Counted from the first letter of the stretch, positions 24,601 through 34,811 are shown. The stretch: DNA of 39,393 nucleotides from Alphaproteobacteria bacterium (GCA_030746635.1 JASLMH010000022.1:1-39393); one strand, 5' to 3'. Translations and numbers: made by a program. Notes: generated by a model not told the origin, from the sequence alone.

Positions 24601-25881
24601 GATCACCGAAAGATCGGTGCCGCCGTCGACGTCGCAGCGGGCGGCGGCAGTGGCATGGGCGACGATCTCGTTCAGCACGATGATGTTGTGGCTGTCGGGA
24701 TAGACCGCGCGCAGCAGCGTCGCCACCGCCTCGCGGCCCGAACCGGTGACGCCGATGGCGCGCACGTCGGCCTTGGCCCGCTCCAGGATGCCGGCGACCA
24801 GCCGGCGGGCGGCGTCGACCGGATTGCCCCGGGTGCGGTCATAGACGTCGAGCACCACCTCGCCGGTCTCGATCGAGGTCAGCACCGCTTTGGCCCCGGT
24901 GGAGCCCAGATCGAGGCCCAGGATGGTCGGTGTTTCGGCGGCGCCGGCCGGGATCTCCGGCTCGGCCATCATGGTCACCCTCTCCCGCCAGTCGTAGGCC
25001 GGTGCCTGCACCGAGAAGCGGCTGTCGGTCGGGGCGATCAACTCCGCCGGGTCGGCCGGCAGCGGCGCCAACGTCGTTCTCGCCGCCTGTTCGGCGGCGA
25101 TGGCGGCGGCGCCGACCGCCTCGAAGCACTCGGCCAGGGGTGGCAACTTGACCGGTTCGCCCAGCATCTCCTCGAACGAGCGGCGGAAGGACTCGATGCG
25201 GGCCGGCCCGCCCATCAGGTAGACCGGGCCGTCGACCCGGTTGCGCGCCATCAGCGAATGGGTGTTGCGCGCCACCGAGCCGAAATAGCCCTTGAACAAT
25301 TCGCCGGTCGGCTTGCCCTGGTTGGCGAAGTGGGTCATTTCGCTTTTCGCGAAGACGGAACAGCGGGCGGTGATCGGGATGCCCTCGTCGGCCGCCTGGG
25401 CCGCCAGGTCCGCCTGTTCGATGCCCAGGCCGAAGCGGTCGGCGATCTTCTGGATGTTCTCGCCGGTGCCCGACGAGCACTTATCGTTCTCGAGATATTG
25501 GTAGTGGTATTTCGGCCCGGAGCCATTACCGTCGCCGCCGGCCGGCTTGCGGCTGAGCACGCCGTAGCCGCGGGCACCGATGGAGACCAGGTTGAGGGCG
25601 TCTTCCAGGCCGGGGGAGATTTCCAGGGCGGCTTCCTGGCAGGAATCCTCCGGCAGCATCAGCACCGGAGCGCGCAATTCATCGGCATAGATGCCGGTAG
25701 CGGCCAGAGCCGCGCAGGAGGCGATGTCGTTGTCGCGGTACCACTGCTGGAACAGGCCCAGCGGGTCGCCCTCGTGCAGTTTGTAACCCGCGCCGGCCAC
25801 CTCGACCTTGCCGTCCTCGCCCACTTCGGCGACGACGAAACCCACGGAAGCCTTGCCCAGATCGCAGCCCGCTATTCTCAC
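21622..25881 (-). CDS. giant fused acyl-CoA dehydratase activase/reductase-like protein (copy 1)
   Basis: Predicted 1419-aa cytoplasmic ATP-driven redox protein. In order: ASKHA/BadF-type ATPase module 1 (about 2-266) with Cys135 (NDKCSSGTG) and Cys174 ([10 protein letters not shown]); module 2 (about 318-590) with the DLGST phosphate loop, Cys453 (NKACSAGTG) and Cys493 (MMCTVFVAD); a linker with Cys615, 620, 624 and 646; a DUF2229-like part (about 688-900); and a C-terminal part like 2-hydroxyacyl-CoA dehydratase/benzoyl-CoA reductase subunits with Cys1063, 1068, 1073 and SCWGC (1367, 1370). In HgdC-type activases two such Cys hold a [4Fe-4S] cluster between two monomers; here both halves are in one chain. 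GTG 25881 is chosen because AGGAG lies 7 nt before it; GTG 25887 is too close. The reaction is unknown. Confidence 0.9.
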   Translation of the reverse strand: MRIAGCDLGKASVGFVVAEVGEDGKVEVAGAGYKLHEGDPLGLFQQWYRDNDIASCAALAATGIYADELRAPVLMLPEDSCQEAALEISPGLEDALNLVSIGARGYGVLSRKPAGGDGNGSGPKYHYQYLENDKCSSGTGENIQKIADRFGLGIEQADLAAQAADEGIPITARCSVFAKSEMTHFANQGKPTGELFKGYFGSVARNTHSLMARNRVDGPVYLMGGPARIESFRRSFEEMLGEPVKLPPLAECFEAVGAAAIAAEQAARTTLAPLPADPAELIAPTDSRFSVQAPAYDWRERVTMMAEPEIPAGAAETPTILGLDLGSTGAKAVLTSIETGEVVLDVYDRTRGNPVDAARRLVAGILERAKADVRAIGVTGSGREAVATLLRAVYPDSHNIIVLNEIVAHATAAARCDVDGGTDLSVIEIGGQDAKYIRVQGGRIVESDMNKACSAGTGSFLEEQANLYDVDDIQEFIDLASTAKRPPDLGMMCTVFVADAASLAIKEGFGRDDIFAGFQYSVIHNYLNRVMGQRTPGARIFFQGKPASNPSLAWTLAAVTGRDIVVPPNPGAMGAWGIGLCASEEMGRAALDAAPGLDLGSILAAEITARTEFRCRDAKCQTLCPIERTTITVGGESRQAVSGGACPKFEVSTTSQPKLAKDAPNPFEQRQDLIDSFVIRREGAPTLVIPELSALAGHVPWLAAFAGEMGFSVELLRSTATSLAAGEQLCNSFDSCGPVKIAHAVCDLDDGVLLFPKIFRISDVHGRGGQTCMTEQAMPDMIERSLLARGKAARVVRPRLSFGDGLDTPDLVAEMIRVAGEFGADPAKVPAAVAAGAAAQLRYEDGLMEIGQGALDYARANELPAVLLAGHLHVTNDRAINANIPHLLRRNGAMAIPVDCFKVDERTPAMWKAYWGDDNRAIRAAAWAREMGDVFPVFLASFGCGPASFTEQIFQSVMEGYPHTILESDGHGGEAGFVTRIQAFLQSVRQFIAEGDPSRVPDNKRAISFVDPKRQKTGYMDPDTHYVVLSAADYMGPAFAAAYRAYGFDAVAAPPISESNAQCGKPDCSGKECMSYQLVWGAFREYLEQNPQNGQTELLQLTGRMCRGGVFDVKDRISIEKMGLDSNVSVGGLKFGSEPTMAVLIWLGLAMVDILRQLYIYHLPVEAEAGEARALFDGAAQRTMDIIEEPLADPALAAAELERKTVEICAVLRQVAGQYAEMDAAWQGEGPLRRVYVTGDALTKGTDVANAGLFLRMSEQGLRLVVEPITDFFEYLGRRHPHLLFGRRVTPEMVAPMVNLQAEMRERLYAEVLDLHPWMPAPAVEAAAVKAEELIDPETYGPTAFEVGSVLRHWETGLYEGVVMTSCWGCDSSLISEGLLRYRKDIPFFFFYDDGTPLDERRVRGFTYRLHRGAEAGAA

Positions 25882-25932
25882 GCTCACTCTCCTATCGCGT
25901 TCTCTCCCCCATCGCTGTCTATGGCCATTCCC

Positions 25933-25946
25933 CTAACGGCCGTTAG
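25933..25946. promoter_or_regulatory. perfect 14-bp palindrome upstream of giant gene 1
   Basis: CTAACGGCCGTTAG, 51 bp upstream of the start codon. A related dyad occurs at the same place upstream of the paralogue. Probable operator; the regulator is unknown. Confidence 0.55.
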
Positions 25947-26032
25947 AATCCACACCCATCATAAGCGATACGAATTCGATCGGCGAACCGGGCCACGGGT
26001 CGGGCGCAACCACCTCAAATCCTGGACGGAGC

Positions 26033-29000
26033 CTATGCCGCACTGGCTTCGGCATCCCGGTGCAGGCGGTAGGAGAAGCCGCGGACCCGGCGTTCATCCA
26101 ATGGCGTGCCGTCGCCGTAGAAGAAGAAGAACGGAATTTCCTTGCGGTAGCGCAGCAGGCCCTCGGTGATCAGGCTGTTGTCGCAGCCCCAGCAAGAGGC
26201 GACGACGACGCCGTCATAACGGCCGGTCTCCCAGGCATGCACGACACTGGCGATCTCCATCGGCGAGCCGCCGACGGTTTCCGGGTCGATCAGGTCCTCG
26301 GCCAGCTCCAGGGCCTCCTCGACCGCCGGCGCCGGCAGCCAGGGATGGGTTGCCGCCACCTCCTGGTACAGCCAGGCCCGCAACTGGGCCTGTTCCTCGG
26401 TCATCGCCCGGGCCTCGGCCAGCGGCTTGGCCCGGCCGTACTGCAAATGGGGATGCCGGCGGGACAGGAATTCGAAGAAATCGGTCAAGGGCTCGAGCAC
26501 CAGCCGCAGGCCCTGTTCGCTGAGCCGCAGGAACAGGCCCGAGCTGGCGAAATCACCGCCCTTGGTCATGGTCTCGCCGCCGACGAAAACCGTGCGGAAG
26601 GCGCGGCTGCCCTGCCAGCGGCGGTCCATTTCGGCATACCGACCGCCGATCCCGCAAAGCGCCGCGCCGATCTCGACGGCGCGCCGCTCGACCTCGGGCC
26701 GGGCAGCGTCGCTGTCCGTTGCCGCCATAGGTGCCTCGAGGATGGCGTGGACCCGTTCGATGCCGGCATCGTAGAGCGCCCGGGCCTCGCCCGGCCGGGC
26801 CTCCACCGGCACATGATAGATGTAGAGCTGGCGCAGGATCTCGATCGCCGAGAGGCCCGCCCACAACAGCAACGACATCGACCGATCGCCGCCGAACGGC
26901 ATGCCCTGCATGGTGACGTTGCTGTCCAGGCCCATCTTCTCCAGGGTGATCTGGTCCTTCACGCCGAAGGCGCCGGTCCGGCACAACTGGCCCGAAAAGG
27001 CCAGCAGCACCGTGTCCTTCACCGGCGGGTTCCGCTCCAGGTACTGGCGGAAGGCGCCCCACATCAACTGGTAGCTCATGCACTCCTTGCCCGAGCAATC
27101 GGGCTGGCCGGCCTGGTAGGTGCTTTCGCTGTGGGCCGGCGCCGCCACCACGTCGTAACCGTAGGCCCGGTAGGTGGCGGCGAAGGTGGCGCCGACATTG
27201 TCGGCCATGCTCATGGCCACGTAGTGCACCTCGGGGTCCAGGAAACTGGGACCGCTGTACCGCGGCGGACTGACGTAGGTAATCCGCTTGGCATTGTCGG
27301 GCAGTGCGCGATCGCCGTCCTCGGCGATGAATTGCCGCACCGATTGCAGGAAGGCCTGGATCCGGGTGACGAAGCCGGCTTCACCGCCATGGCCGTCGCT
27401 CTCCAGGATGGTGTGCGGATAGCCCTCCAACAGGGCCTGGATGGCCTGCTCGGTGAACGACGAGGGACCGCAGCCAAAGGAGGTCAGCAGGACCGGGAAG
27501 ACATCGCCCGTCTCGCGAGCCTGCACCGCCGCCCGCATGGCCCGGTTGGCGTCACCCCAATAAATCTTCTTCATCGGCGGCGTCTTGGGGTCGACCGTGA
27601 AGCAGTCGGCCGGGATCGCCATGGCGCCGTTGCGCCTGAGCAGATGCGGGATGTTGGCGTTGATCGCCGGGTCGCAGATCACGTGCAGATGGCCCACCAA
27701 CAAGACGGCGGGCACGTCGTTGGCCCGGGCATAGGCGAGCGCCTCCTCGCCGATGTGCTCCAGTTGGTCCTCGAAGGCGAGCTGGGCTTCGGCGGCCTTG
27801 GCCACGGCGCCCTCGATCCGGTCGGCTTCGACGCCGAGCTCGTCGGCCAGGCGCACCATCTCGGCGGTCAGTTCGGCTGCCGCCGGCCCCTCGCGGAACG
27901 ACAGCCGCGGCCGCACCAGCCTGGTCCTGCGGCCGCGCGACCGCAGGAGCTGCTTGGCCAGCGAGGGCCTGACCGGTTCGGCGCCGCAGGTCTGGCCGCC
28001 GCGGCCCTTGCTGTCGGCGATGTAGAAGATGGTCGGGAACAGCATCAGGTCGACGTCGATGTCACAGACCGCATGGGCGATCTTCACCGGGCCGCAAGAA
28101 TCGAAGCTGTTGCAAAGCTGTTCGCCGGTGGCCAGCGAGTGTTTGTCCGAGCGCAGGACCCGCACCGAGAAACCCAGTTCGCCGGCGAAGGTGGCGAGCC
28201 AGGGGATGTGGGGGCCGAGCGAGCTGACCGCGGGGATGGCCAGGACCGGTCCGTCGGTGGGCGCGGGTATGAAACTGTCGATCAGGGCCTCGCGCTGTTC
28301 GAACGGGTTCGGCGCCTCCTTGGCCAGCTTCGGCTGGGTCTTGGTCGAAACCTCGAACTTCGGACAGGCGCCGCCCGAGACCGCCTGGCGGCTGACCTCG
28401 CCGACCTTGATGGTGGTGCGCTCGATCGGGCACAGGGTCTGGCACTGGGCGTCGCGGCACTGGAACTCGGTGCGACCGGTGATCTCCGCCGCCAGGACCT
28501 GGTCGAGCTCCAGCCGTGGCGCCGCCACCAGTGCCTGCGGGTCCAACTGCTCGACGGCGCACAGACCGATGCCCCAGGCCCCCATGGCGCCGGGATTGGG
28601 CGGCACCACGATGTCGCGGCCGGTGACCGCGGCCAGGGTCCAGGCCAAGGATGGATTGGAGGCCGGCTTGCCCTGGAAGAAGACCCGCTGGCCGAGCGTG
28701 CGCTGGCCCATCACCCGGTTCAGGTAGTTGTGGATCACCGAGTACTGGAAACCGGCGAAGATATCGTCGCGGCCGAAGCCCTCCTTGATCGCCAGGGCGG
28801 CCGCGTCGGCCACGAACACCGTACACATGTGGCCCAGTTCCGGCGGCCGCTCGGCGCTGGAGGCGAGATCGATGAACTCCTGGATATCCTGGACGTCGTA
28901 GAGGTTGGCCTGTTCCTCCAGGAACGAGCCGGTGCCGGCGCTACACGCCTTGTTCATGTCGCTTTCGACGATGCGGCCGCCTTGCACCCGCATGTACTTG

Positions 29001-30307
29001 GCGTCCTGGCCGCCGATCTCGATCACCGACAGATCGGCCCCGTCGTCGACGTCGCAGCGGGCGGCGGCGGTGGCATGGGCGACGATCTCGTTCAGCACCA
29101 CGATGTTGTCGCTGTCGGGATAGACCGCGCGCAGCAGGGTCGCCACCGCCTCGCGGCCCGAGCCGGTGACCCCGATGGCGCGTACGTCGGCCTTCCCCCG
29201 CTCCAGGATGCCGGCGACCAGCCGGCGGGCGGCATCGACCGGGTTGCCGCGGGTGCGGTCGTAGACGTCGAGCACCACCTCGCCGGTCTCGATCGAGGTC
29301 AGCACCGCCTTGGCCCCGGTGGAGCCCAGGTCGAGGCCCAGGATGCTCGGCGTTGAGGCGGCGCCGGCCGGGATCTTGGGCTCGGCCATGATGGTCACCT
29401 GGTCCCGCCAACCGCTGGCCGGCGCCAGGGTCTCGAAGCGATTTTCGATCGGCCGCAGCAGCGCCGCCGGGTCGCTCGGCAGCGCGGCCAGGGCATCGCC
29501 GCCGGCCCGGGCCTGCTTGGCGGCGATGGCCATGGCGCCCGCCGCCTCAAAGCACTCGGCCAGCGGCGGGCTCTCCACCGGGGCGTCAAGCAATGCCTCG
29601 AAGGCCTCCCGGAAGGACTCGATCCGGGCCGGACCGCCGATCAGGTAGACCGGTCCCTCGACCCGGTTGCGCGCCACCAGGGCATAGGCGTTGCGCGCCA
29701 CGGAACCGAAATAGCCCTTGAACAGCTCCGCCGTCGGCTTTCCCTGGTTGGCGAAATGGGTCATCTCGGACTTGGCGAACACCGAGCAGCGGGCGGTGAT
29801 GGGAATGCTCCCATCGACGGATTGGGCCAATTGGTCGGCCTGGCTGATGCCGAGGCCGAACCGGTCGGTGATTTTCTGGATATTCTCGCCGGTGCCCGAC
29901 GAGCACTTGTCGTTTTCCAGGTACTGGTAGAGATATTTCGGACCGGCACCATTACCGTCGCCGCCGCCCGGCCGGCGGCTGAGCACGGCATAGCCGCGGG
30001 CGCCGATGCTGACCAGGTTGAGGGTGTCGGCGAGCTCGGGCGACAGTTCCAGGGCGGCTTCCTGACAGGAATCCTCGGGCAGGATCACGGCCGGTTCGCG
30101 CAATTCGTCGGCGTAGACGCCGGTCGCCGCCAGGGCGGCGCAGGATGCGATATCGTTATCCCGGTACCATTGCTGGAACAGGCCGAGCGCGTCGCCCTCG
30201 TGCAGTTGATAGCCCGCGCCTTCGACCTCCACCGTGCCGTCATCGCCTACCGTGCCGACGACGAACCCCACGGAAGCCTTGCCCAGATCGCAGCCCGCTA
30301 TGCGCAC
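26033..30307 (-). CDS. giant fused acyl-CoA dehydratase activase/reductase-like protein (copy 2)
   Basis: Predicted 1424-aa paralogue of the preceding gene with the same domain order and well over two thirds identity by eye; the second ASKHA module is almost unchanged. Cluster-type cysteines are kept at 135, 174, 455, 495 and in SCWGC (1372, 1375). Of the PDCSGKEC region Cys1071 and Cys1076 remain, but the extra Cys five residues earlier in copy 1 is Ala here. Start GTG 30307 has the same ATAGGAGAGTGA leader as copy 1. It lies upstream on the same strand, 151 bp away, with its own dyad. Divergence is greatest in the C-terminal half, so the copies may differ in substrate or partner. Confidence 0.9.
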   Translation of the reverse strand: MRIAGCDLGKASVGFVVGTVGDDGTVEVEGAGYQLHEGDALGLFQQWYRDNDIASCAALAATGVYADELREPAVILPEDSCQEAALELSPELADTLNLVSIGARGYAVLSRRPGGGDGNGAGPKYLYQYLENDKCSSGTGENIQKITDRFGLGISQADQLAQSVDGSIPITARCSVFAKSEMTHFANQGKPTAELFKGYFGSVARNAYALVARNRVEGPVYLIGGPARIESFREAFEALLDAPVESPPLAECFEAAGAMAIAAKQARAGGDALAALPSDPAALLRPIENRFETLAPASGWRDQVTIMAEPKIPAGAASTPSILGLDLGSTGAKAVLTSIETGEVVLDVYDRTRGNPVDAARRLVAGILERGKADVRAIGVTGSGREAVATLLRAVYPDSDNIVVLNEIVAHATAAARCDVDDGADLSVIEIGGQDAKYMRVQGGRIVESDMNKACSAGTGSFLEEQANLYDVQDIQEFIDLASSAERPPELGHMCTVFVADAAALAIKEGFGRDDIFAGFQYSVIHNYLNRVMGQRTLGQRVFFQGKPASNPSLAWTLAAVTGRDIVVPPNPGAMGAWGIGLCAVEQLDPQALVAAPRLELDQVLAAEITGRTEFQCRDAQCQTLCPIERTTIKVGEVSRQAVSGGACPKFEVSTKTQPKLAKEAPNPFEQREALIDSFIPAPTDGPVLAIPAVSSLGPHIPWLATFAGELGFSVRVLRSDKHSLATGEQLCNSFDSCGPVKIAHAVCDIDVDLMLFPTIFYIADSKGRGGQTCGAEPVRPSLAKQLLRSRGRRTRLVRPRLSFREGPAAAELTAEMVRLADELGVEADRIEGAVAKAAEAQLAFEDQLEHIGEEALAYARANDVPAVLLVGHLHVICDPAINANIPHLLRRNGAMAIPADCFTVDPKTPPMKKIYWGDANRAMRAAVQARETGDVFPVLLTSFGCGPSSFTEQAIQALLEGYPHTILESDGHGGEAGFVTRIQAFLQSVRQFIAEDGDRALPDNAKRITYVSPPRYSGPSFLDPEVHYVAMSMADNVGATFAATYRAYGYDVVAAPAHSESTYQAGQPDCSGKECMSYQLMWGAFRQYLERNPPVKDTVLLAFSGQLCRTGAFGVKDQITLEKMGLDSNVTMQGMPFGGDRSMSLLLWAGLSAIEILRQLYIYHVPVEARPGEARALYDAGIERVHAILEAPMAATDSDAARPEVERRAVEIGAALCGIGGRYAEMDRRWQGSRAFRTVFVGGETMTKGGDFASSGLFLRLSEQGLRLVLEPLTDFFEFLSRRHPHLQYGRAKPLAEARAMTEEQAQLRAWLYQEVAATHPWLPAPAVEEALELAEDLIDPETVGGSPMEIASVVHAWETGRYDGVVVASCWGCDNSLITEGLLRYRKEIPFFFFYGDGTPLDERRVRGFSYRLHRDAEASAA

Positions 30308-30358
30308 GTTCACTCTCCTATCGCGTTCTCTCCCCCATGGTTGGTTCCCGCCGTTCCC

Positions 30359-30372
30359 CTAATTTCGATTAG
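30359..30372. promoter_or_regulatory. CTAAT-N4-ATTAG dyad upstream of giant gene 2
   Basis: CTAATTTCGATTAG lies 51 bp upstream of the start codon, at the same distance as the dyad of copy 1. The CTAA/TTAG ends are kept while the centre differs, as expected for a protein-binding palindrome. Confidence 0.5.
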
Positions 30373-30560
30373 AATTCGCGATCATGATAACCGAAATCGG
30401 CCCATTCGGCGAACCGTGCCGAGCCGGCGACCGATGAATTTTCAGGTTAAGCCCGGCAATGACGAATTGAGAATGAATCCAAACTATTGGTGGTTATGCC
30501 AGGGCCAAACACCAGGCCCGGGCATCCATCGGCAGCACCAATGATGACGCGCCTTGGCGC

Positions 30561-31334
30561 CTACCAGTTCGGCTTGCGCTTCTCGTTGAAGGCGTCGAGG
30601 CCTTCCCGGGCGTCGTCGGTGGCGATGATGTTGCAGATCGTCTCGACGGTGTTCTCGATCGCCCGCCGGTACTCGAAATCGTTGGCGCGCATGAAGGCAT
30701 CGCGCGCCAGCCGCATCACCACCGGCGACTTCTCGGCGAACTCGCGGGCCAGCGCCCGGGCCTCGTCGATCACCCGCCCCTCGGGCACCACGCGGTTGAC
30801 CAGGCCGCGCCGCTCGGCCTCGACAGCCGGGATCGGCTGGCCGCTGAACAGCAATTCGAACGCCTTGTGCCGGCCGATCTGCCGCGGCAGGTGGACGAAG
30901 TGCATGGCCGGGATCAGGCCGACGTCGATCTCCGGATAGCCCAAGGTCGCCTGCTCTCCGGCGATCAGCACATCGCACGAGACCGCCAGGGTGACGCCGG
31001 CGGCGCGGGCCGGGCCGGTCAGGGCGGCAATGGTTGGCTTGCCCATGCGGTACTGCAGATCGTGCATGCCGAAATAGAGCTTTTCGAGGAAACGCCGCAG
31101 CTCGAGGCCGCTGCCGCCGCGGATCATCTCCAGGTCCATGCCGGCGCTGAAGGCGTTGTCGAAAGCGCTGGTCAGAATCACCGCCCGGACCCCGCCATCG
31201 TCCCGGGCCAGGCCATAGGCGGCCAGAATGTCGTCGATCAGGGCGTGGTTGATGGCGTTGACCGGCGCCCGGCGCATGGTGATCTCGGCGACCCGGTCCC
31301 GCACGGCATAGTCGATGGTCTCGAAATTCGGCAT
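30561..31334 (-). CDS. enoyl-CoA hydratase/isomerase family protein
   Basis: Predicted 257-aa crotonase-fold protein acting on an enoyl-CoA or related thioester. Oxyanion-hole segments are AFSAGMDLEM (61-70) and LTGPARAAGVTLA (105-117). Of the two catalytic glutamates of classical hydratases only the second (Glu135 in YPEIDVGLIPA) is present; the first falls in AAGVTL and is missing, so the reaction may be isomerisation, hydrolysis or another crotonase chemistry. ATG at 31334 follows GGGAG; the longer frame to 31505 is not supported. It lies downstream of nothing on its strand and is divergent from the PLP/NifU fusion gene. Confidence 0.9.
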   Translation of the reverse strand: MPNFETIDYAVRDRVAEITMRRAPVNAINHALIDDILAAYGLARDDGGVRAVILTSAFDNAFSAGMDLEMIRGGSGLELRRFLEKLYFGMHDLQYRMGKPTIAALTGPARAAGVTLAVSCDVLIAGEQATLGYPEIDVGLIPAMHFVHLPRQIGRHKAFELLFSGQPIPAVEAERRGLVNRVVPEGRVIDEARALAREFAEKSPVVMRLARDAFMRANDFEYRRAIENTVETICNIIATDDAREGLDAFNEKRKPNW

Positions 31335-31503
31335 CGCGGCGTTTCTCCCAGTTGGCCATCGGCGGTCGTACCGATGCTGTCCTATAGCGGCCGGAAGCGG
31401 GCCGGCGCAACGCCCACCGTCGGGTTCCCTTGAGCACCGGGTCCGGCGATGACAGACTGAAGTGACCGAGCGAGCCGGGCGGGGCACGGCGGAGGAAACG
31501 GGC

Positions 31504-33255
31504 ATGACCGACGATTGTCACGACGACGGGGCCAGGCGCGGTCTGGCGCCCGAGACCCTGGCCGCCCAGGCGCTGGGGCGGGTTGACGAGGTGACGCGGG
31601 CCTTGGTGCCCCCCATCCACCCGTCCACGACCTACGAACGTGACCCGGACGGCGGCTACAGCTCGGGCCGCGGCTATACCCGCCCGCACAACCCGACCTA
31701 CGACGAGCCCGAAGACCTGCTGGCCACCCTGGAAGGCGGTGGCGATTGCCTGCTGTTCGCCTCCGGCATGGCGGCGGCGACGGCGGTCTTCCAGTCGCTG
31801 CTGCCGGGCGATCACATCGTCGCCTCGCGGGTCATGTACTGGGCCTTGCGGACCTGGCTGGTGGACTTCGCCATGTCCTGGGGGCTGGAGGTCGAATTCG
31901 TCGACACCACCGACCCGGACGCCTTGGCCGCCGCCATGCGCCCGGGGCAAACCCGGCTGGTCTGGCTCGACACCCCGGCCAACCCGACCTGGGATGTCAC
32001 CGACATTAGGGCGGCCGCCGACATCGCCCATGCCGCCGGGGCCCGCCTGGCGGTCGACAGTACGGCGGCCTCGCCGGTGCTGACCCGGCCGATCGAATTC
32101 GGCGCCGACCTGGTGGTGCACTCGGCCTCGAAATACCTGAACGGCCACAGCGACGTGCTGGCCGGCGCCGTGGTCTGCGCCAGGGCCGATGCCTACTGGC
32201 AGCGCGTCCGCGCCTGGCGGCGTGACGCCGGCGCGGTGCTGGGCCCGTTCGAGGCCTGGCTGCTGTTGCGGGGCATGCGCACGTTGTTCGTGCGGGTTCA
32301 GCGCTGTTCCGAAAGCGCCCTCGCCATCGCGCGCCGTTTGGAAGCCAACCCGCGCGTCTCCCAAGTGCTGTATCCCGGGCTGGCCGGTCATCCGGGCCAC
32401 GCCATCGCGGCACGGCAGATGCAGGGCGGCTTCGGCGGCATGCTGTCGATCCGGCTGGCCGGCGGCGAGGCGGCGGCCATGGCCACGGCGGCCGGGGTGA
32501 CGGTGTTCAAGCGGGCCACCTCGTTGGGCGGCGTCGAGAGCCTGATCGAGCATCGCGCCAGCATCGAAGGCCCGTCGACGCCGGTGCCGGCCGATCTGCT
32601 GCGCCTGTCCATCGGCCTGGAAAATCCCGATGACCTGATCGCCGACCTGGAACAGGCGCTGGCGCGGGCCGACGCGGTCGCCCCGACCCCGGCCCCAGGG
32701 GCCGATGAGGCCGACCGCGAAGCCACGGGCCGGCCCGGCGACGGACTGGCCGCGCGGATCAGGTCCATCCTGGAAGAGCGGATCCATCCGCTGGTCGCCG
32801 ACCGGGGCGGCGATGTGGTGCTGCGGGATTGCGCCGACGGCGTCGTCACGCTCGGCATCGTTGGATCACCGGGCGCTTCGGTGCCGCTGCGCAGCAGCAT
32901 CGGCAACCTGATCCGCCACTACGCACCGGAGGTCACGGCCGTCCGGTTCGCCACCACGCTCAGCGAAGCCGGCCCGTCGCCGACTGACGGCGCGCAACTG
33001 GTTCTCGACGAACTGGTCAATCCGGCCGTCGCCAGCCACGGCGGCGTCGTCCGGCTGGTCGAGCTCAAGGAGAACGTCGCCCATGTCCGCTTCGAGGGCC
33101 GCTGCCAGGGCTGCGCCATGGCCGATGTGACCCTCCGCCAAGGCGTCGAACCGATGATCCGGGAACAGCTGCCCGACATCGTCGCCGTCGTCGACGCGAC
33201 CGACCATGCCGGCGGCCGCGATCCCTATTTCAAGACCAAGAAGGGGGCCACCTGA
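31504..33255 (+). CDS. PLP trans-sulfuration enzyme fused to two NifU-like domains
   Basis: Predicted 583-aa fusion. Residues 1-390 are a Cys/Met-metabolism PLP enzyme (cystathionine gamma-synthase/methionine gamma-lyase type): YTRPHNPTYDEPE, FASGMAAATA, the aspartate in AVDSTAASPV and the PLP lysine Lys210 in HSASKYLNGHSD. After a proline/acidic linker come two NifU C-terminal-type domains: about 418-483, which has the DRGGDVVL fold pattern but reads GSPGAS where the cysteines should be, and about 498-568, which keeps Cys534-X2-Cys537 (GRCQGCAMAD). One domain could therefore bind an Fe-S cluster with a second as a structural partner. This suggests sulfur released by the lyase is handed to cluster assembly. 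ATG at 31504 follows GGAGG. Confidence 0.88.
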   Translation: MTDDCHDDGARRGLAPETLAAQALGRVDEVTRALVPPIHPSTTYERDPDGGYSSGRGYTRPHNPTYDEPEDLLATLEGGGDCLLFASGMAAATAVFQSLLPGDHIVASRVMYWALRTWLVDFAMSWGLEVEFVDTTDPDALAAAMRPGQTRLVWLDTPANPTWDVTDIRAAADIAHAAGARLAVDSTAASPVLTRPIEFGADLVVHSASKYLNGHSDVLAGAVVCARADAYWQRVRAWRRDAGAVLGPFEAWLLLRGMRTLFVRVQRCSESALAIARRLEANPRVSQVLYPGLAGHPGHAIAARQMQGGFGGMLSIRLAGGEAAAMATAAGVTVFKRATSLGGVESLIEHRASIEGPSTPVPADLLRLSIGLENPDDLIADLEQALARADAVAPTPAPGADEADREATGRPGDGLAARIRSILEERIHPLVADRGGDVVLRDCADGVVTLGIVGSPGASVPLRSSIGNLIRHYAPEVTAVRFATTLSEAGPSPTDGAQLVLDELVNPAVASHGGVVRLVELKENVAHVRFEGRCQGCAMADVTLRQGVEPMIREQLPDIVAVVDATDHAGGRDPYFKTKKGAT

Positions 33256-33282
33256 TACCAAGGCATGACTTCTCCCATTCAT

Positions 33283-33361
33283 CCTTCGAGACGAGCCTGC
33301 GGCTCTCCTCAGGATGAGGTGCTCCTTATGCTGAGGAGGGCGCGGAGCGCCCGTCTCGAAG
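33283..33361. repeat. intergenic palindromic repeat, copy 3
   Basis: Starts CCTTCGAGACGAGCCTGCGG and ends GCGCCCGTCTCGAAG, 27 bp after the stop of the PLP/NifU fusion. It probably separates transcription of that gene from the ATP-grasp gene. Confidence 0.82.
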
Positions 33362-33443
33362 CATGTCTATCGGTCAATCTGACCGCGATTTGGCATGAGC
33401 CTGTTACCGACGCTCGCCAAAGGTCCGCGGGGGCGATGGATCC

Positions 33444-34691
33444 GTGCGACGCCTGCTGCTGTTGATCCCCGCCACCTCCTACCGGACGGGCGATTTCCTC
33501 GCCGCGGCGCGGCGGCTTGGGGTCGAGGTCGTGGTCGGCTCTGACCGGCCATCGGTGTTGGAAGCTTTCTCGTCCGGCCGTACCCTGGCCCTCGATTTCG
33601 CGCCCATCGAGGACGGCATATCACGGATCATCGCCCATGCCCGGCATTATCCGATCTCGGCCATCCTGGGCTGCGACGAAGGCACCACCGTGCTGGCCGC
33701 CGCCGCCGCCAAGGCGCTGGGTCTGCCGCACAATTCGACCGAGTCGGTGGCCGCGGCCCATGACAAGTACCTGTTCCGCCGCGCCCTTGAACGGGCGGGC
33801 ATCCCATCTCCCTGGTTCCGGCTGATCTCGTTGCGGCAGGACCTGGCCGGCGCGGCGGCGGCGGCGAACTATCCCTGCGTCCTGAAGCCCCGCGGTCTGT
33901 CCGGCAGCCGCGGCGTGATCCGGTGCGATGATGAAGCCAGCTTCGTCGCCGCCTGTGATCGAATTACGGCGATCCTGCGGGGCACCGCCGGCCTCGCCTA
34001 CGACCACGCGGACGCGGTCCTGGCCGAGGGCTTCATAGCGGGGCGGGAGGTCGCTCTGGAAGGCTTGCTGGACGGTGGCCGTCTGCAAACACTGGCGATG
34101 TTCGACAAGCCGGATCCGCTGGACGGCCCCTACTTCGAGGAAACCATCTATGTCACGCCATCGCGCCTGTCGGACAGCCTGCAAGCGGCCGTGGTCGACG
34201 AGACGGCCGGGGCGGCGGCGGCGCTGGGCCTGCGCGACGGCCCGATTCACGCCGAACTGCGCCTCAACAACCGGGGCGCCTGGCTGATCGAGCTTGCCGC
34301 CCGGTCGATCGGCGGCCTTTGCTCGCGGGCGCTCGGGTTCACCCATGGCGCCGGGCTCGAGGAGCTGATCCTGCGGCACGCCCTGGGCCTGCCGACCGAC
34401 CGCTTCGAACGCGAGACGCCCGCCTCGGGCGTGATGATGATCCCGATCCCCCGGGCCGGTCGATTGCAGGCCGTGAGCGGCCTGGATGCCGCCCGGGCCA
34501 TACCCAGTGTCGACGATGTGGTCATCAGCATCCGCCCTGGTGAACAGCTCGTGCCGTTGCCGGAAGGCGACCGCTACCTGGGCTTCATCTTCGCCCGGGC
34601 CGACGACCCGGCGGAGGTCGAAGCGGCCCTGCGCCGCGCCCACCAGCGCATCCGCTTCGACATTGCCCCGGCCACCGCACCTTTGGACTGA
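33444..34691 (+). CDS. ATP-grasp domain carboxylate-amine ligase-like protein
   Basis: Predicted 415-aa ATP-grasp enzyme, a class that joins a carboxylate to an amine or thiol through an acyl-phosphate. Visible elements are the N-terminal pre-ATP-grasp Rossmann part, HDKYLFRRALERAGIPSPWF, the ATP-binding CVLKPRGLSGSRGV loop with its lysine, the acidic AEGFIAGREVALEG segment and the metal/phosphate region HAELRLNNRGAWLIELAARSIGG. It is most like general ATP-grasp amino-acid ligases. The start is GTG 33444 with a weak site. It is downstream of the PLP/NifU fusion, separated by a palindrome, so a shared role with sulfur metabolism is possible but unproven. Confidence 0.88.
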   Translation: MRRLLLLIPATSYRTGDFLAAARRLGVEVVVGSDRPSVLEAFSSGRTLALDFAPIEDGISRIIAHARHYPISAILGCDEGTTVLAAAAAKALGLPHNSTESVAAAHDKYLFRRALERAGIPSPWFRLISLRQDLAGAAAAANYPCVLKPRGLSGSRGVIRCDDEASFVAACDRITAILRGTAGLAYDHADAVLAEGFIAGREVALEGLLDGGRLQTLAMFDKPDPLDGPYFEETIYVTPSRLSDSLQAAVVDETAGAAAALGLRDGPIHAELRLNNRGAWLIELAARSIGGLCSRALGFTHGAGLEELILRHALGLPTDRFERETPASGVMMIPIPRAGRLQAVSGLDAARAIPSVDDVVISIRPGEQLVPLPEGDRYLGFIFARADDPAEVEAALRRAHQRIRFDIAPATAPLD

Positions 34692-34753
34692 CGCTGCGCT
34701 AGAACATTCGGGCCGCGGCGCGGCGCCCGCGACTTCACACCAAAACCAAGAAT

Positions 34754-34811
34754 CCAATCACGTTCCAATCACGCCCCTGCCCCATGGTCTCGTCATCGGG
34801 CTCGTTGCCCG
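34754..34811 (+). promoter_or_regulatory. leader element A: 11-bp direct repeats plus hairpin (PEP-CTERM gene 5)
   Basis: CCAATCACG occurs twice with an 11-bp period, followed by CCCCTGCCCCA, then after 12 bp a hairpin CGGGC-tcgtt-GCCCG (34797-34811). The ATG is 28 nt further on. The same layout precedes genes at 35782 and 37503. Direct repeats one helical turn apart are typical of response-regulator sites; no sigma-54 promoter is present here. Confidence 0.6.

Noticed and set aside
26060-29356. 1098-aa open frame on the plus strand
   Set aside because: Exact shadow of the second giant gene; a similar shadow exists over the first copy, as expected from their homology.
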